DNA from: an uncultured Eubacteriales bacterium
GTDB taxonomy: Bacteria; Bacillota; Clostridia; Oscillospirales; CAG-272
Assembly (NCBI GenBank): GCA_934402395.1
Contig: CAKRTQ010000015.1
Coordinates: 1 to 62,074 of the forward strand
Direction: 5' to 3'
DNA length: 62,074 bases
The translations under genes were made by a program, and so were the position numbers. Below are positions 1 to 7,776 of the stretch, piece by piece. Position 1 is the stretch's first letter, and every line of letters begins with the position of its first letter. The notes beneath the pieces were generated by a model. That model ran no database searches and was not told the origin of the DNA. It was given only the letters and a program-made list of their open reading frames with translations.

Positions 1-614
1 CGGAACATTATCTTTTTTGGACTCAGGTGGCGTTTGTGCAGATTCTGGACTGCATACCCCGACGGTGAAGAAAAGCATACTCATATCTTCCTGCCGCCGG
101 ATAGTTACATCGGAACATTATCTTTTTTGGACTCAGGTGGCGTTTGTGCAGATTCTGGACTGCATACCCCGACGGTGAAGAAAAGCAGATTCATATCGCC
201 TGACGCCGGATAGTTACATCGGAACATTATCAATTATTCTACTTTGTTCAGGCTAAGCCGCAAAGCGGCTTAGCGCGGCGGGATAACCGGGCTGCACCAT
301 TTACACCGCGCTGAATTTCCCGCCCGAGCTCAGGTGGCGTTTGTGCAGATTCCGGACTGCATACCCCGAGAATGAAGAAGAGCATACTCATATCTTCCTG
401 ACGCCGGATAGTTACATCAAAACATTATCAATTATTCTACTTTGTTCAGGCTAAGCCGCAAAGCGGCTTAGCGCGGCGGGATAACCGGACTGCACCATTT
501 ACACCGCGCTGAATTTCCCTCCCGAGCTCAGGTGGCGTTTGTGCAGATTCCGGACTGCATACCCCGACGGTGAAGAAAAGCAGATTCATATCGCCTGACG
601 CCGGATAGTTACAT
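1..614. repeat. Tandem repeat array, two short and two long units
   Basis: Four head-to-tail units are visible: 1-110, 111-219, 220-417 and 418-614. Each begins with CGGAACATTATC (CAAAACATTATC at 418) and ends with GCCGGATAGTTACAT. The two long units are the short unit plus an insertion of about 88 bp that carries the palindrome CTAAGCCGC-AAA-GCGGCTTAG at 253-273 and 451-471. The same palindrome, with a TTT loop, occurs at 42029-42053. The array may continue to the left of the window. A minus-strand frame of 144 nt is open in both long units (248-391 and 446-589), but the differences between copies are mostly amino-acid changing, so I do not call it a gene. Function unknown. Confidence 0.9.
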
Positions 615-697
615 CGGAACATGGGGCTGCGCTCACACATTTCTTTTGGGTCAAGGCGCGAAGATATCCCTCTTCCACCCAAATATAAGGTGCGCTG

Positions 698-746
698 AGC
701 AGCTGTTAAAAAACTCGCATTGAGTTTTTTAACAGCTGCTTTTTTT
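698..746 (+). terminator. Long-stem terminator hairpin (family A)
   Basis: A perfect 19-bp stem (698-716 with 722-740) with a 5-nt loop is followed by seven T residues. The inner part, GTTAAAAAACTC paired with GAGTTTTTTAAC, recurs in seven other hairpins of the window while the outer pairs differ. Confidence 0.8.
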
Positions 747-859
747 CATTTCACCAAGCGTCGGGACCTCACGGAGCGGTCCGATACGAATTTCCGGCTG
801 CGGTCTCGCCGCAGCCGGAATATTTCCCCGTCACACCGCAAAAAATAATCAAAAACCTC

Positions 860-888
860 TTGACAAAGCGAAGCGGCTATGATATAAT
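860..888 (+). promoter_or_regulatory. Sigma-A promoter of the flavodiiron gene
   Basis: TTGACA (860-865) and TATAAT (883-888) are both perfect and separated by 17 bp. The Fur-type palindrome at 886-916 begins inside the -10 element, so a bound repressor would block this promoter. The stretch 747-859 holds no other recognisable feature. Confidence 0.85.
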
Positions 889-916
889 AACAATAGTGAT
901 TATCACTATTGTTATT
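886..916 (+). promoter_or_regulatory. Fur/PerR-type operator, 15-1-15 palindrome
   Basis: A 31-nt perfect inverted repeat is centred on T901, with core AGTGAT-T-ATCACT flanked by AATAACAAT and ATTGTTATT. It overlaps the -10 box and start region of the flavodiiron promoter. Nineteen bases of it (887-905) recur with one change at 2812-2830 in front of the Fur-family gene. The format matches Fur-superfamily boxes; which metal or peroxide signal is sensed is inferred from the neighbours. Confidence 0.75.
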
Positions 917-945
917 AACTTTTAAAAATGAACGGAGAAAACACC

Positions 946-2736
946 ATGAAAATATCCGACAGCATACTTTATGTGGGCGTAAACGACCGCGCGGTCGATC
1001 TCTTTGAAGGTCAGTACCGCGTACCTGATGGAATGTCGTACAACTCCTATATTATAATCGACGAAAAGATCGCGGTCCTCGACACTGTTGACGCGCATTT
1101 CGGCGGCGAGTGGCTTGCCTCCATCCGCTCTGCCCTCGGCGACCGCCGTCCCGATTACCTTATCGTTCATCACATGGAGTCGGACCATTCGGCAAACGTG
1201 CGCAATTTCATGTCCGTTTACCCGGACGCCACTGTGGTCGCCACCGATGCGGCTTTCCGCATGATGCGTCAGTTCTTCGGCACCGATTTCTCATCCTGCC
1301 GTCTTGTCGTGCGTGACGGCGACACCCTGCCGCTCGGCAGCCACACGCTCAACTTTGTCACCGCTCCAATGGTCCACTGGCCGGAGGTCATGCTGAGCTA
1401 TGAGTCAAGCGAGGGCATCCTCTTCTCCGCCGATGCGTTCGGCAGATTCGGCACGCCCGATACTTCGTCCGACTGGCGCGATGAAGCGCGCCGCTACTAC
1501 ATCGGCATCGTTGGCAAATACGGCAAGCAGGTCACCGCCCTGCTCGACAAAGCGGCGGGACTTGACATCCGCGTCATATGCCCGCTTCACGGTCCGGTCC
1601 TTGACCGCAACATAGGATACTATGTCGGTCTTTACCGTACATGGGCATCTTATGAGCCTGAGGAAGAGGGTGCTGTGGTCGCCTACACCTCGGTTTACGG
1701 CAACACCGAACGCGCCGCGCGGCTGATAGCCGATAAGCTCCGCGAATACGGCTGTCCCGCCGTTGCCGTTTACGACCTTGCACGGTCGGATATGTCCGCC
1801 GCCGTTGCCGATGCGTTCAGGTACGGAACGCTCGTGCTGGCGACCACGACCTACAATTCGGATATCTTCCCGTATATGCGCCAATTCATCGACCACCTGA
1901 CCGAGCGCGGCTTCTGCCGCCGCAAAGTCGGTCTTATCGAGAACGGCTCGTGGGCGCCGCGCGCCGCCAAGGTGATGCGCGATATGCTTTCAGCCGCCCG
2001 CGACATCGACTTTGCCGAAAACACCGTGCGTATCATGTCGGCAATGAACGAAGAAAGCACTGCAGCCGTCGATGCGCTGGCTCGCGAGCTTTGCGAGGAC
2101 TGGCTCGTGCGCCGCGCCTCGGCTGAGGTAATGACCGATCCCGCGGCACTCCGCAGCATAGGCTACGGACTTTACGCAGTGACCTCAAACGACGGCGTAC
2201 ACGATAACGCGCTGATCGTCAACACCGTATCCCAGATCACGAGCACGCCCAACCGTCTCTCTGTGGTCATAAACAAAGAAAACTACTCCCACGATGTGAT
2301 AAAACGCACCTCGGTAATGAACGTCAACTGTCTTACCGTCGACGCCCCATTTTCGGTGTTTGAGCGGTTCGGCTTTCACAGCGGCAGAGACACCGATAAA
2401 TTTGCCGGCACCGATCCCGCACGCAGTGAAAACGGACTTGCCGTTCTCGACAAATACATCAACGCCTGCATATCGCTGCGTGTTGCGCAGTATGTCGACC
2501 TCGGAACGCACGGAATGTTCATTTGTGACGTCACCGAATCACACGTCATTTCCGACCGCGAGAGCATGACATACGCCTACTACCACAAAAATGTCAAGCC
2601 GAAGCCGAACGCCGGCGGCAAGCGCGGATTCGTCTGCAAGGTCTGCGGCTATGTCTACGAGGGCGACCGCCTGCCCGAGGACTTCATCTGCCCGCTATGC
2701 AAGCACGGAGCCGACGATTTTGAGCCGATCGGATAA
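946..2736 (+). CDS. Flavodiiron protein fused to flavin reductase and rubredoxin domains
   Basis: A cytoplasmic O2- or NO-scavenging flavodiiron protein of 596 residues. The N-terminal metallo-beta-lactamase-like domain has the di-iron ligands in HMESDH (about 76-81), a later His in MVHWPE, Asp in LFSADAF and His in CPLHGP. A flavodoxin domain follows (VVAYTSVYGNTE), then a flavin-reductase/flavoredoxin-like domain (about 395-550), then a C-terminal rubredoxin with CKVCGY and CPLC. All ligand residues seem present. The ATG at 946 is chosen because GGAGA at 934-938 lies 7 nt upstream; the ATG at 928 precedes that site. By family knowledge it reduces O2 to water or NO to N2O, and the extra domains let it draw electrons from NAD(P)H within one chain. 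Operator overlap suggests control by the next gene. Confidence 0.95.
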   Translation: MKISDSILYVGVNDRAVDLFEGQYRVPDGMSYNSYIIIDEKIAVLDTVDAHFGGEWLASIRSALGDRRPDYLIVHHMESDHSANVRNFMSVYPDATVVATDAAFRMMRQFFGTDFSSCRLVVRDGDTLPLGSHTLNFVTAPMVHWPEVMLSYESSEGILFSADAFGRFGTPDTSSDWRDEARRYYIGIVGKYGKQVTALLDKAAGLDIRVICPLHGPVLDRNIGYYVGLYRTWASYEPEEEGAVVAYTSVYGNTERAARLIADKLREYGCPAVAVYDLARSDMSAAVADAFRYGTLVLATTTYNSDIFPYMRQFIDHLTERGFCRRKVGLIENGSWAPRAAKVMRDMLSAARDIDFAENTVRIMSAMNEESTAAVDALARELCEDWLVRRASAEVMTDPAALRSIGYGLYAVTSNDGVHDNALIVNTVSQITSTPNRLSVVINKENYSHDVIKRTSVMNVNCLTVDAPFSVFERFGFHSGRDTDKFAGTDPARSENGLAVLDKYINACISLRVAQYVDLGTHGMFICDVTESHVISDRESMTYAYYHKNVKPKPNAGGKRGFVCKVCGYVYEGDRLPEDFICPLCKHGADDFEPIG

Positions 2737-2775
2737 AAATTCCGCGAAAAAACTTAAAAATATGCTCCCGGAGGG

Positions 2776-2830
2776 TTGACAAACGGGATTTGATGTGCTA
2801 TAATAATAACGATAACAATAGTCATTATCA
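2776..2830 (+). promoter_or_regulatory. Promoter and Fur-type operator of the PerR-like gene
   Basis: TTGACA (2776-2781) and TATAAT (2799-2804) have a 17-bp spacer. Just downstream lies ATAACAATAGTCATTATCA (2812-2830), which matches 18 of 19 positions of the operator at 887-905. The outer halves GATAA and TTATC give partial symmetry. The arrangement points to autoregulation by the encoded Fur-family protein. Confidence 0.75.
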
Positions 2831-2843
2831 ATTTGGAGATAAA

Positions 2844-3236
2844 ATGAATCAGATCCTCAAGCATTCAAAGCAGCGCGATGCACTGCTGGCACTGCTCGGC
2901 AGTGTGACCTGCCACCCAAGTGCCGAGTGGCTGCACAGCGAGCTTAAAAAGGACTTTCCTCAGATGAGCCTTGCCACCGTCTACCGCAACCTCGGCGTTC
3001 TTTGCGAGTGCGGGCAGGCAATACGGCTCGACATCGGCGACGGAACTGTCCGTTACGATGCGCAAACGCGCGATCACAATCACTTTTTCTGCACCTCATG
3101 CCACAGTCTTTCGGACATCGGTGGTGATGAGACGGACGGCATTGACCGTCTGCTCGAAGAAAAATACGGCGTCAGCATTGCGTCGCATTCATTCATTTTC
3201 TACGGCACCTGCCGTGAATGCAACAAGAAAAAATAA
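2844..3236 (+). CDS. perR: Fur-family transcriptional regulator, PerR-like
   Basis: A 130-residue Fur-superfamily regulator with an N-terminal winged helix (recognition region MSLATVYRNLGVL) and a dimerisation/metal domain. The metal-binding DHNHFFC segment and two Cys pairs, CTSC and CREC, form the structural zinc site of this family. The ATG at 2844 follows TTGGAG at 2833-2838; an upstream in-frame start at 2790 lies inside the promoter and is rejected. It sits between a flavodiiron gene and a reverse rubrerythrin gene, which favours PerR (peroxide sensing by iron-catalysed His oxidation) over Fur or Zur. That choice is inferred from context, because these subfamilies are hard to separate by eye. 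Confidence 0.9.
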   Translation: MNQILKHSKQRDALLALLGSVTCHPSAEWLHSELKKDFPQMSLATVYRNLGVLCECGQAIRLDIGDGTVRYDAQTRDHNHFFCTSCHSLSDIGGDETDGIDRLLEEKYGVSIASHSFIFYGTCRECNKKK

Positions 3237-3272
3237 ATTAAAATATCTATCAGAACACAAGGAGAAAAAATC

Positions 3273-3827
3273 ATGAAAAAATTTGTATGTCCCGTTTGCG
3301 GTTATGTTTACGAGGGTGAAAACCCGCCCGAGAAGTGCCCCCAGTGCGGCGTTCCCGGCTCTAAATTCACAGAAGTCAAAGAGGATTCCCTGAATTACGC
3401 CTGCGAGCACGTTATCGGCGTCGGCGCGAAGGGAAAGATCGACGATGAAGTATACGCCGGTCTCAAAGCAAACTTTGAGGGCGAATGCACCGAGGTCGGT
3501 ATGTATATCGCAATGAGCCGCCAGGCGATACGCGAGGGTTATCCCGAGATCGGCGCGTTCTACCTCCAGGCTGCCTATGAGGAAGCCGAGCATGCCGCCA
3601 AATTTGCCGAACTTCTGGGCGAGGTCGTAACTCCCTCCACCGAGAAGAACCTGAAGCTCCGCAGCGAGGCGGAATGCGGCGCCACATCCGGCAAATTTGA
3701 GCTTGCCAAACGTGCCAAAGAGCTTGGTTACGATGCCATTCACGACACTGTTCACGAAATGGCTAAGGACGAAGCCCGCCACGGCAGAGGCTTTGAGGGA
3801 ATGCTCAAGAGATATTTCGGCAAATAA
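3273..3827 (+). CDS. Reverse rubrerythrin (N-terminal rubredoxin, C-terminal ferritin-like)
   Basis: A 184-residue peroxide-scavenging protein. The rubredoxin domain comes first (CPVCGY near residue 6, CPQCG near 23), followed by a four-helix ferritin-like domain with di-iron Glu/His ligands in EGECTEVGMY, YEEAEHAAKF and MAKDEARHGRG. This order is the reverse of classical rubrerythrin and is typical of clostridial reverse rubrerythrins, which pass electrons from NADH via rubredoxin to H2O2 and O2. AAGGAG lies 8 nt before the start. The gene is 36 nt downstream of the PerR-like gene without its own promoter, so it is probably co-transcribed and peroxide-induced. A strong hairpin follows at 3841. 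Confidence 0.93.
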   Translation: MKKFVCPVCGYVYEGENPPEKCPQCGVPGSKFTEVKEDSLNYACEHVIGVGAKGKIDDEVYAGLKANFEGECTEVGMYIAMSRQAIREGYPEIGAFYLQAAYEEAEHAAKFAELLGEVVTPSTEKNLKLRSEAECGATSGKFELAKRAKELGYDAIHDTVHEMAKDEARHGRGFEGMLKRYFGK

Positions 3828-3840
3828 TTGCATAACATTC

Positions 3841-3871
3841 GTGTGCTGCCGCGCTTTGCGCGGCAGCACAC
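3841..3871 (+). terminator. Hairpin terminator (family C)
   Basis: A perfect 14-bp GC-rich stem, GTGTGCTGCCGCGC with its complement around a TTT loop, ends the perR-rubrerythrin unit. The core recurs at 27861-27898 and in variant form at 4227 and 37024. The T-tract is weak (GTTGTTTAT). Confidence 0.7.
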
Positions 3872-3917
3872 GTTGTTTATACGTCACGTTTTTGCGACTG
3901 TTTTTTAGGATAATCTA

Positions 3918-3946
3918 TTGACTGCCGGGGCATTAAGTATTATAAT
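3918..3946 (+). promoter_or_regulatory. Sigma-A promoter
   Basis: TTGACT (3918-3923) and TATAAT (3941-3946) with a 17-bp spacer, 38 bp before the small membrane-protein gene at 3984. Confidence 0.75.
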
Positions 3947-3983
3947 ATAGCTTGAACATTTCAATCAAGGAGCACATACCATC

Positions 3984-4214
3984 ATGAAACAGTTGGTTGA
4001 TGAACTGAACGGTCTGCCTCTCATTATCAAAGTCATCCTCTGCATCCCCGCAGTCGATATCGTCTGGGGTATTGCAAGGATCTGCAAGGGTCTGGCAGAC
4101 AAAAACCTGCTTTTCACCATCCTCGGCATACTTACCGTTTTTCCCGGTGCAGCATTCATTTGGATAGTTGACCTTATCCTCGTTCTCCTTCGCGGCAGAG
4201 CACTGTTTATGTAA
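3984..4214 (+). CDS. Small two-helix membrane protein of unknown function
   Basis: A 76-residue protein with its own promoter and a clear AAGGAG 11 nt upstream of the ATG. It starts with a short polar stretch and has two hydrophobic segments (about residues 12-30 and 43-68) separated by KGLADKNLL. It ends in RGRALFM, so both ends may be cytoplasmic. I do not recognise the family; the layout recalls short integral proteins of clostridia annotated only as hypothetical. Nothing links it functionally to the oxidative-stress genes upstream. Independent expression supports it as a real gene. Confidence 0.7.
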   Translation: MKQLVDELNGLPLIIKVILCIPAVDIVWGIARICKGLADKNLLFTILGILTVFPGAAFIWIVDLILVLLRGRALFM

Positions 4215-4226
4215 CGCAATATACCA

Positions 4227-4278
4227 GGTAAAAGGAATGTGCTGTTGCGCCAAAGCGCGACAGCACATTCCTTTTACC
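4227..4278. terminator. Bidirectional hairpin terminator (family C variant)
   Basis: A 24-bp stem (4227-4250 with 4255-4278) contains a single G-T pair. It lies between the convergent genes ending at 4214 and 4294 and can serve both strands. The core GTGCTGTTGCGC is a variant of GTGCTGCCGCGC seen at 3841 and 27861. Confidence 0.75.
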
Positions 4279-4293
4279 AATACTTATTGAGGA

Positions 4294-6237
4294 TCAGGCA
4301 TTCTCAAGCTCTTCGTATATTTCCATGAGCCTCTCTTCGACCTCGCCCACGCGTGCGGTGATCTCGCCGGCACGCACGTAATCTGCCGCCGCATCTCCGT
4401 AAAGCTCGGTGTTGAGGCGGTCAAGCTCGTCCTCAAGCTCAGCCTGCTCCTTTTTGAGCCTGTCAAGCCTTGCCGCAGCACGCCGCGCGTCTGCGGCTTC
4501 TTTTTTGTTTTTGAGATATAACTCTTTTGCGGAAAGCTGCGCGGTTTTTTCCGCCGCCTCGCCGGAGGCTGCCGGTGACGCGCGCCGCTCGCTTTCGGCT
4601 ACCCATTCGTCCCACGCCGAGCCGCGATGCATAACGGGAACGCTTATAAGCCTTCCCGCACGGTCAAAACCGAGAATGCGCGTTGCCGCATTGCTGACAA
4701 ATTTACGGTCATGCGACACGCAGATAAGCGTGCCGTCGTATTCGGCGAGCGCCGCTTCAAGCGCCTCGCGCGAACCGATATCAAGGTGGTTTGTAGGCTC
4801 GTCAAGTATCAGCGTGTTCATTTTGGAAAGCATAAGCTTTACCAGCGTCAATCTTGCGCGTTCGCCGCCCGACAGCACCTCCACCTTTTTAAAAACATCG
4901 TCCCCGCGGAAAAGGAACGCCCCGAGCGCGCCCCGCGCCTCATGCTCCTTCATATCGGGATAAAGCGTCCAAAGCTCCTCAAGCACGGTATTTGACTCGC
5001 AAAGATTCTGATTTTCCTGATCGTAATAGCCGATCTGCAAATTGTGACCGGGATCAAGTGCGCCCTCGGTCGGACGCAGCCTGCCTATTATCAGCTTGAT
5101 GAGCGTGGACTTGCCGCATCCGTTCGGTCCGACAATGAATATCCGCTCTCCGCGCTTGATGCTGAAATCAAGCCCGTGAAGGATCGGCGCGCCGCCGGGA
5201 TACGAAAAACCGAGCCCGCGCGCTGTAAGCACATCGTTTCCGCTCGGGATCCCCTGCGTAAACCGCATACGGACCGTTTTTTCTTCGGATACGGGAGCCT
5301 CCAGCTTTTCCATCTTATCGAGCAGCTTCTGACGGCTTTCGGCGGCAATGATATTGCGCTCGCGGTTCCACCGGCGCTGCTGTGCGATGTACGCCTCCTG
5401 CCGAGCGATCTCCTTTTGCTGTTCACGGTAATGCTTTTCATAAATTTCGCGGTCGATACGCCGCTGCTCGGCAGATGCCGTGTACCCGCCGCGGTAGAGC
5501 TTTGCCGTGCCATGCTCTATCATAAGCGTTTTTCCGGTCACGCGGTCCAAAAAATAACGGTCATGCGACACCACGATAAGGCATTTTTTGTAGGATGCAA
5601 GATAGTTTTCGAGCCACCCGAGCGTATCGGCGTCAAGATGGTTCGTCGGCTCGTCGAGCATCAGTATATCCGGCTCGCGGCAAAGACGCCGCGCAAGAGC
5701 CAGACGGGTGCGCTGACCGCCGCTGAGCGCGCCGATGGGCAGCGCGGCATCCGACTCGGAAAAACCCATATGCCCGAGCGTTGAATCGCACCGCGAGCGG
5801 TATGTCAGCCCGCCGCCGGCAACATATCTGTCATGCAGAGCCGAATATTCCTTTGCCATGCGCAGATACTCATCTGTCTCCGCCTCGTCGGAATGCTCGC
5901 TCATCCGATCAGTAAGCTTCTGCATACGCGCCTCGGCGGAAAGCAGCTCCGGGTAAGCCGCCCACATCTGTTCGCGCACGGTACCGCCGCTCTCGGGCAG
6001 TATTTCAAACGCGCTGTCCTGAGTCAGAATGCCCACTGTGGTATTCTGGTTTATATATACGCTGCCCGACGTCGGTTCGGTCTTGCCGAGAAGAAGCGAC
6101 AAAAGCGTTGATTTGCCGCACCCGTTTGATCCGACGATGCCAAGGCGGTCGTTTTCGTTGAGGGCGAAGGACACATCTTTAAGAATATCCTTCGGTCCGA
6201 ATGAAAGTGAAAGGCCGTTTACACTGATTATGGTCAT
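4294..6237 (-). CDS. ABC-F family ATPase
   Basis: A 647-residue soluble ABC-F protein with two ATPase cassettes and no membrane segment. Cassette 1 has Walker A GSNGCGKST (36-44), signature LSGGQ and Walker B LMLDEPTNHLD. Cassette 2 has GPNGCGKST, LSGGE and LILDEPTNHLD. A charged linker between them carries the P-site tRNA interaction region of the family, and the last 90 residues form a coiled coil as in Uup/YdiF-like members. Family members act on ribosomes, either relieving stalling or protecting from antibiotics; sequence alone does not separate these. The gene starts 12 nt after the LexA-like gene stops, so the two are probably one operon, which is an unusual pairing. Confidence 0.92.
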   Translation of the reverse strand: MTIISVNGLSLSFGPKDILKDVSFALNENDRLGIVGSNGCGKSTLLSLLLGKTEPTSGSVYINQNTTVGILTQDSAFEILPESGGTVREQMWAAYPELLSAEARMQKLTDRMSEHSDEAETDEYLRMAKEYSALHDRYVAGGGLTYRSRCDSTLGHMGFSESDAALPIGALSGGQRTRLALARRLCREPDILMLDEPTNHLDADTLGWLENYLASYKKCLIVVSHDRYFLDRVTGKTLMIEHGTAKLYRGGYTASAEQRRIDREIYEKHYREQQKEIARQEAYIAQQRRWNRERNIIAAESRQKLLDKMEKLEAPVSEEKTVRMRFTQGIPSGNDVLTARGLGFSYPGGAPILHGLDFSIKRGERIFIVGPNGCGKSTLIKLIIGRLRPTEGALDPGHNLQIGYYDQENQNLCESNTVLEELWTLYPDMKEHEARGALGAFLFRGDDVFKKVEVLSGGERARLTLVKLMLSKMNTLILDEPTNHLDIGSREALEAALAEYDGTLICVSHDRKFVSNAATRILGFDRAGRLISVPVMHRGSAWDEWVAESERRASPAASGEAAEKTAQLSAKELYLKNKKEAADARRAAARLDRLKKEQAELEDELDRLNTELYGDAAADYVRAGEITARVGEVEERLMEIYEELENA

Positions 6238-6248
6238 TTTTTACCTTT

Positions 6249-6878
6249 TTAAAGCTTGATCTTGATCTCGCACGCCACACCGAGAATGCGCGCATCGCCC
6301 GTTTCGAAATCGATTATTGAAAGCGGGATAGGTGAATAATCCTCATTTTCGGGCATGAGATATATGTTTTTTCCGCGCCGGTGAAATCTTTTCACCGTGG
6401 CGGACTCGCCGCCGACAAGGCAGGCGACTATCTGCCCCTCTTCGGCGTATTGCTGTTTGTGAAAAAGCACCAGAGAACCGTCTATCATGCCGATGTCCTT
6501 CATGCTGTCGCCGCGCACGCGGAGATAAAAGTACTCGTCCACATCCGGAACATCGGCGACCTCATGACCCATAAGCGTCTCCTCGGTAATAATGGGACTG
6601 CCCGCCCGTATCTCGCCGATGACGGGAACCATACGCTCGGCTATTGCCGCCGTGCGCGACATACCGTGACGGCTGCGCCCCGTGCCCCCCGCACCCATGA
6701 GCGTTTCCACCGGAACGTCAAAATAATCGGCAAGTATGCGCAGCTTGTCCGGCTTCGGCGAGCTGCGCCCGCGCTTCCAGTCCGAAAATGACGAATTTGA
6801 TATTCCCGTATCCTTTGCCACGCGGTAAACCGTGGTCTTATTTGCGGCGATAAGCCGCTCAAGTGCCTGATAGTCCAT
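6249..6878 (-). CDS. LexA-like repressor: XRE helix-turn-helix plus S24 peptidase
   Basis: A 209-residue repressor. An N-terminal XRE-type helix-turn-helix (about 5-60, with TTVYRVAKDTGISNSSFSDW) is joined to a LexA/S24 autoprotease domain with cleavage site Ala92-Gly93 (EIRAGSP), catalytic Ser125 in RGDSMKD and Lys163 in ATVKRF. Spacing matches LexA closely. The XRE domain differs from the winged helix of true LexA, so this resembles phage CI-type or HdiR-type regulators that self-cleave in response to RecA filaments. The ATG at 6878 is preferred because AAAGGA lies 8 nt upstream; the start at 6908 has no such site. A candidate operator lies at 6939-6971. No phage structural genes are nearby. 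Confidence 0.9.
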   Translation of the reverse strand: MDYQALERLIAANKTTVYRVAKDTGISNSSFSDWKRGRSSPKPDKLRILADYFDVPVETLMGAGGTGRSRHGMSRTAAIAERMVPVIGEIRAGSPIITEETLMGHEVADVPDVDEYFYLRVRGDSMKDIGMIDGSLVLFHKQQYAEEGQIVACLVGGESATVKRFHRRGKNIYLMPENEDYSPIPLSIIDFETGDARILGVACEIKIKL

Positions 6879-6938
6879 TACGGAATTCCTTTTGCTTTTT
6901 TGCTTCATCCGAACGGTAGCAGTAAAAAATATTATGTT

Positions 6939-6982
6939 TTTGCGTAATACCTATTGACAGCATTATGCAAATGTGATATAAT
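6939..6982 (+). promoter_or_regulatory. Promoter overlapped by an inverted-repeat operator
   Basis: A plus-strand promoter, TTGACA (6954-6959) and TATAAT (6977-6982) with a 17-bp spacer, points at the gene starting at 7214. Around the -35 lies the inverted repeat TTTGCGTAAT (6939-6948) and ATTATGCAAA (6962-6971), 9 of 10 pairs. It is placed to let the divergent LexA-like protein repress this promoter and possibly its own. The leader 6983-7213 is AT-rich, with no further feature I can support. Confidence 0.6.
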
Positions 6983-7213
6983 GCAGTCAGACAAAAACCG
7001 TGCATCATTTATACCGGCGGATGACAAGTATATTATATGATAAAAAAGTCGGTTTGTCAAGCGAAAAACGGTTGAAAAAAGCGGAAAATTACGCCTTATT
7101 CGTGTTTTTTAGTGTGCAATAAGCAAAGGCGTTTTACAGAGTGCGAAATACGTAATATTCCGTGTATGCGAAAGAAAATACTATGCCGACAGGCAAAATG
7201 AAAGGAAGCCAAA

Positions 7214-7633
7214 ATGAGTGAAAACGATGTAGACCGCGAAACAAAGCGTATGCCCGCCTGCGACGGACTTGAAGCCGCGCGCGAATATCTTGAGAGCTAT
7301 CGCCACGGCTGCCGTATGCTGCGGGCAGACAAATACGCACGTGACTTTTTCGGCGGCGGTGCGGAACGCGACGCCGACGAACTTCGCTCGGACGACGCCG
7401 ACATTTCGCTGATACGGGCGCGGCTGTGTTCGGTGCGCAGCTTTATTTCGTCGCTCGGCTGCGGAGAGACCGGCAGAATGCTGCTTTATTATCACTACAT
7501 ACGCGGGATCCCGGTAGCGGAATGTGCGGAAATGCTCGATATTTCACGTGCCGGAGCCTTCAGGCTGCGCCGGCGCGCCCTTGCGGTCGCCGCGCGTGCG
7601 CTCAGCGCAAAAAACGGTCCGCGCCGCGTGTAG
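7214..7633 (+). CDS. Small protein with sigma-70 region 4-like helix-turn-helix
   Basis: A 139-residue protein. The N-terminal half is charged and helical. The C-terminal part (about 92-135: LLYYHYIRGIPVAECAEM, then LDISRAGAFRLRRRAL) has the layout of sigma-70 region 4 or of DUF1492/ArpU-type phage activators. AAAGGA lies 8 nt before the ATG at 7214. It has a strong promoter of its own next to a LexA-type inverted repeat and is divergent from the LexA-like gene, so it may be a target of that repressor. A transcription-activating role is inferred from the helix-turn-helix only; no specific family is recognised with certainty. Confidence 0.7.
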   Translation: MSENDVDRETKRMPACDGLEAAREYLESYRHGCRMLRADKYARDFFGGGAERDADELRSDDADISLIRARLCSVRSFISSLGCGETGRMLLYYHYIRGIPVAECAEMLDISRAGAFRLRRRALAVAARALSAKNGPRRV

Positions 7634-7776
7634 CGCAAAGACCGCAATACCGTCTGCTTTGTGTTTTTACCGGATGTGCTGGATGTATAAAATCCGCCCC
7701 TGCGGAAAAAATATTACCGCACAGAAAAACAGCTTTTTGAAGTATTTATGATACAAAGAAAGGAACAGTCACAACG

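Noticed and set aside
1..614. CRISPR array
   Set aside because: Units are 109-198 bp and joined directly, with no unique spacers; no cas genes are in the window.
446..682. Minus-strand small protein gene in the tandem repeats
   Set aside because: The frame is open in both long units, but five of seven codon differences alter the residue and the frame ends inside a palindrome; no ribosome site was seen.
6249..7633. Prophage regulatory region
   Set aside because: A CI-like repressor and a phage-type activator are present, but no integrase, structural, lysis or replication genes and no attachment sites follow.
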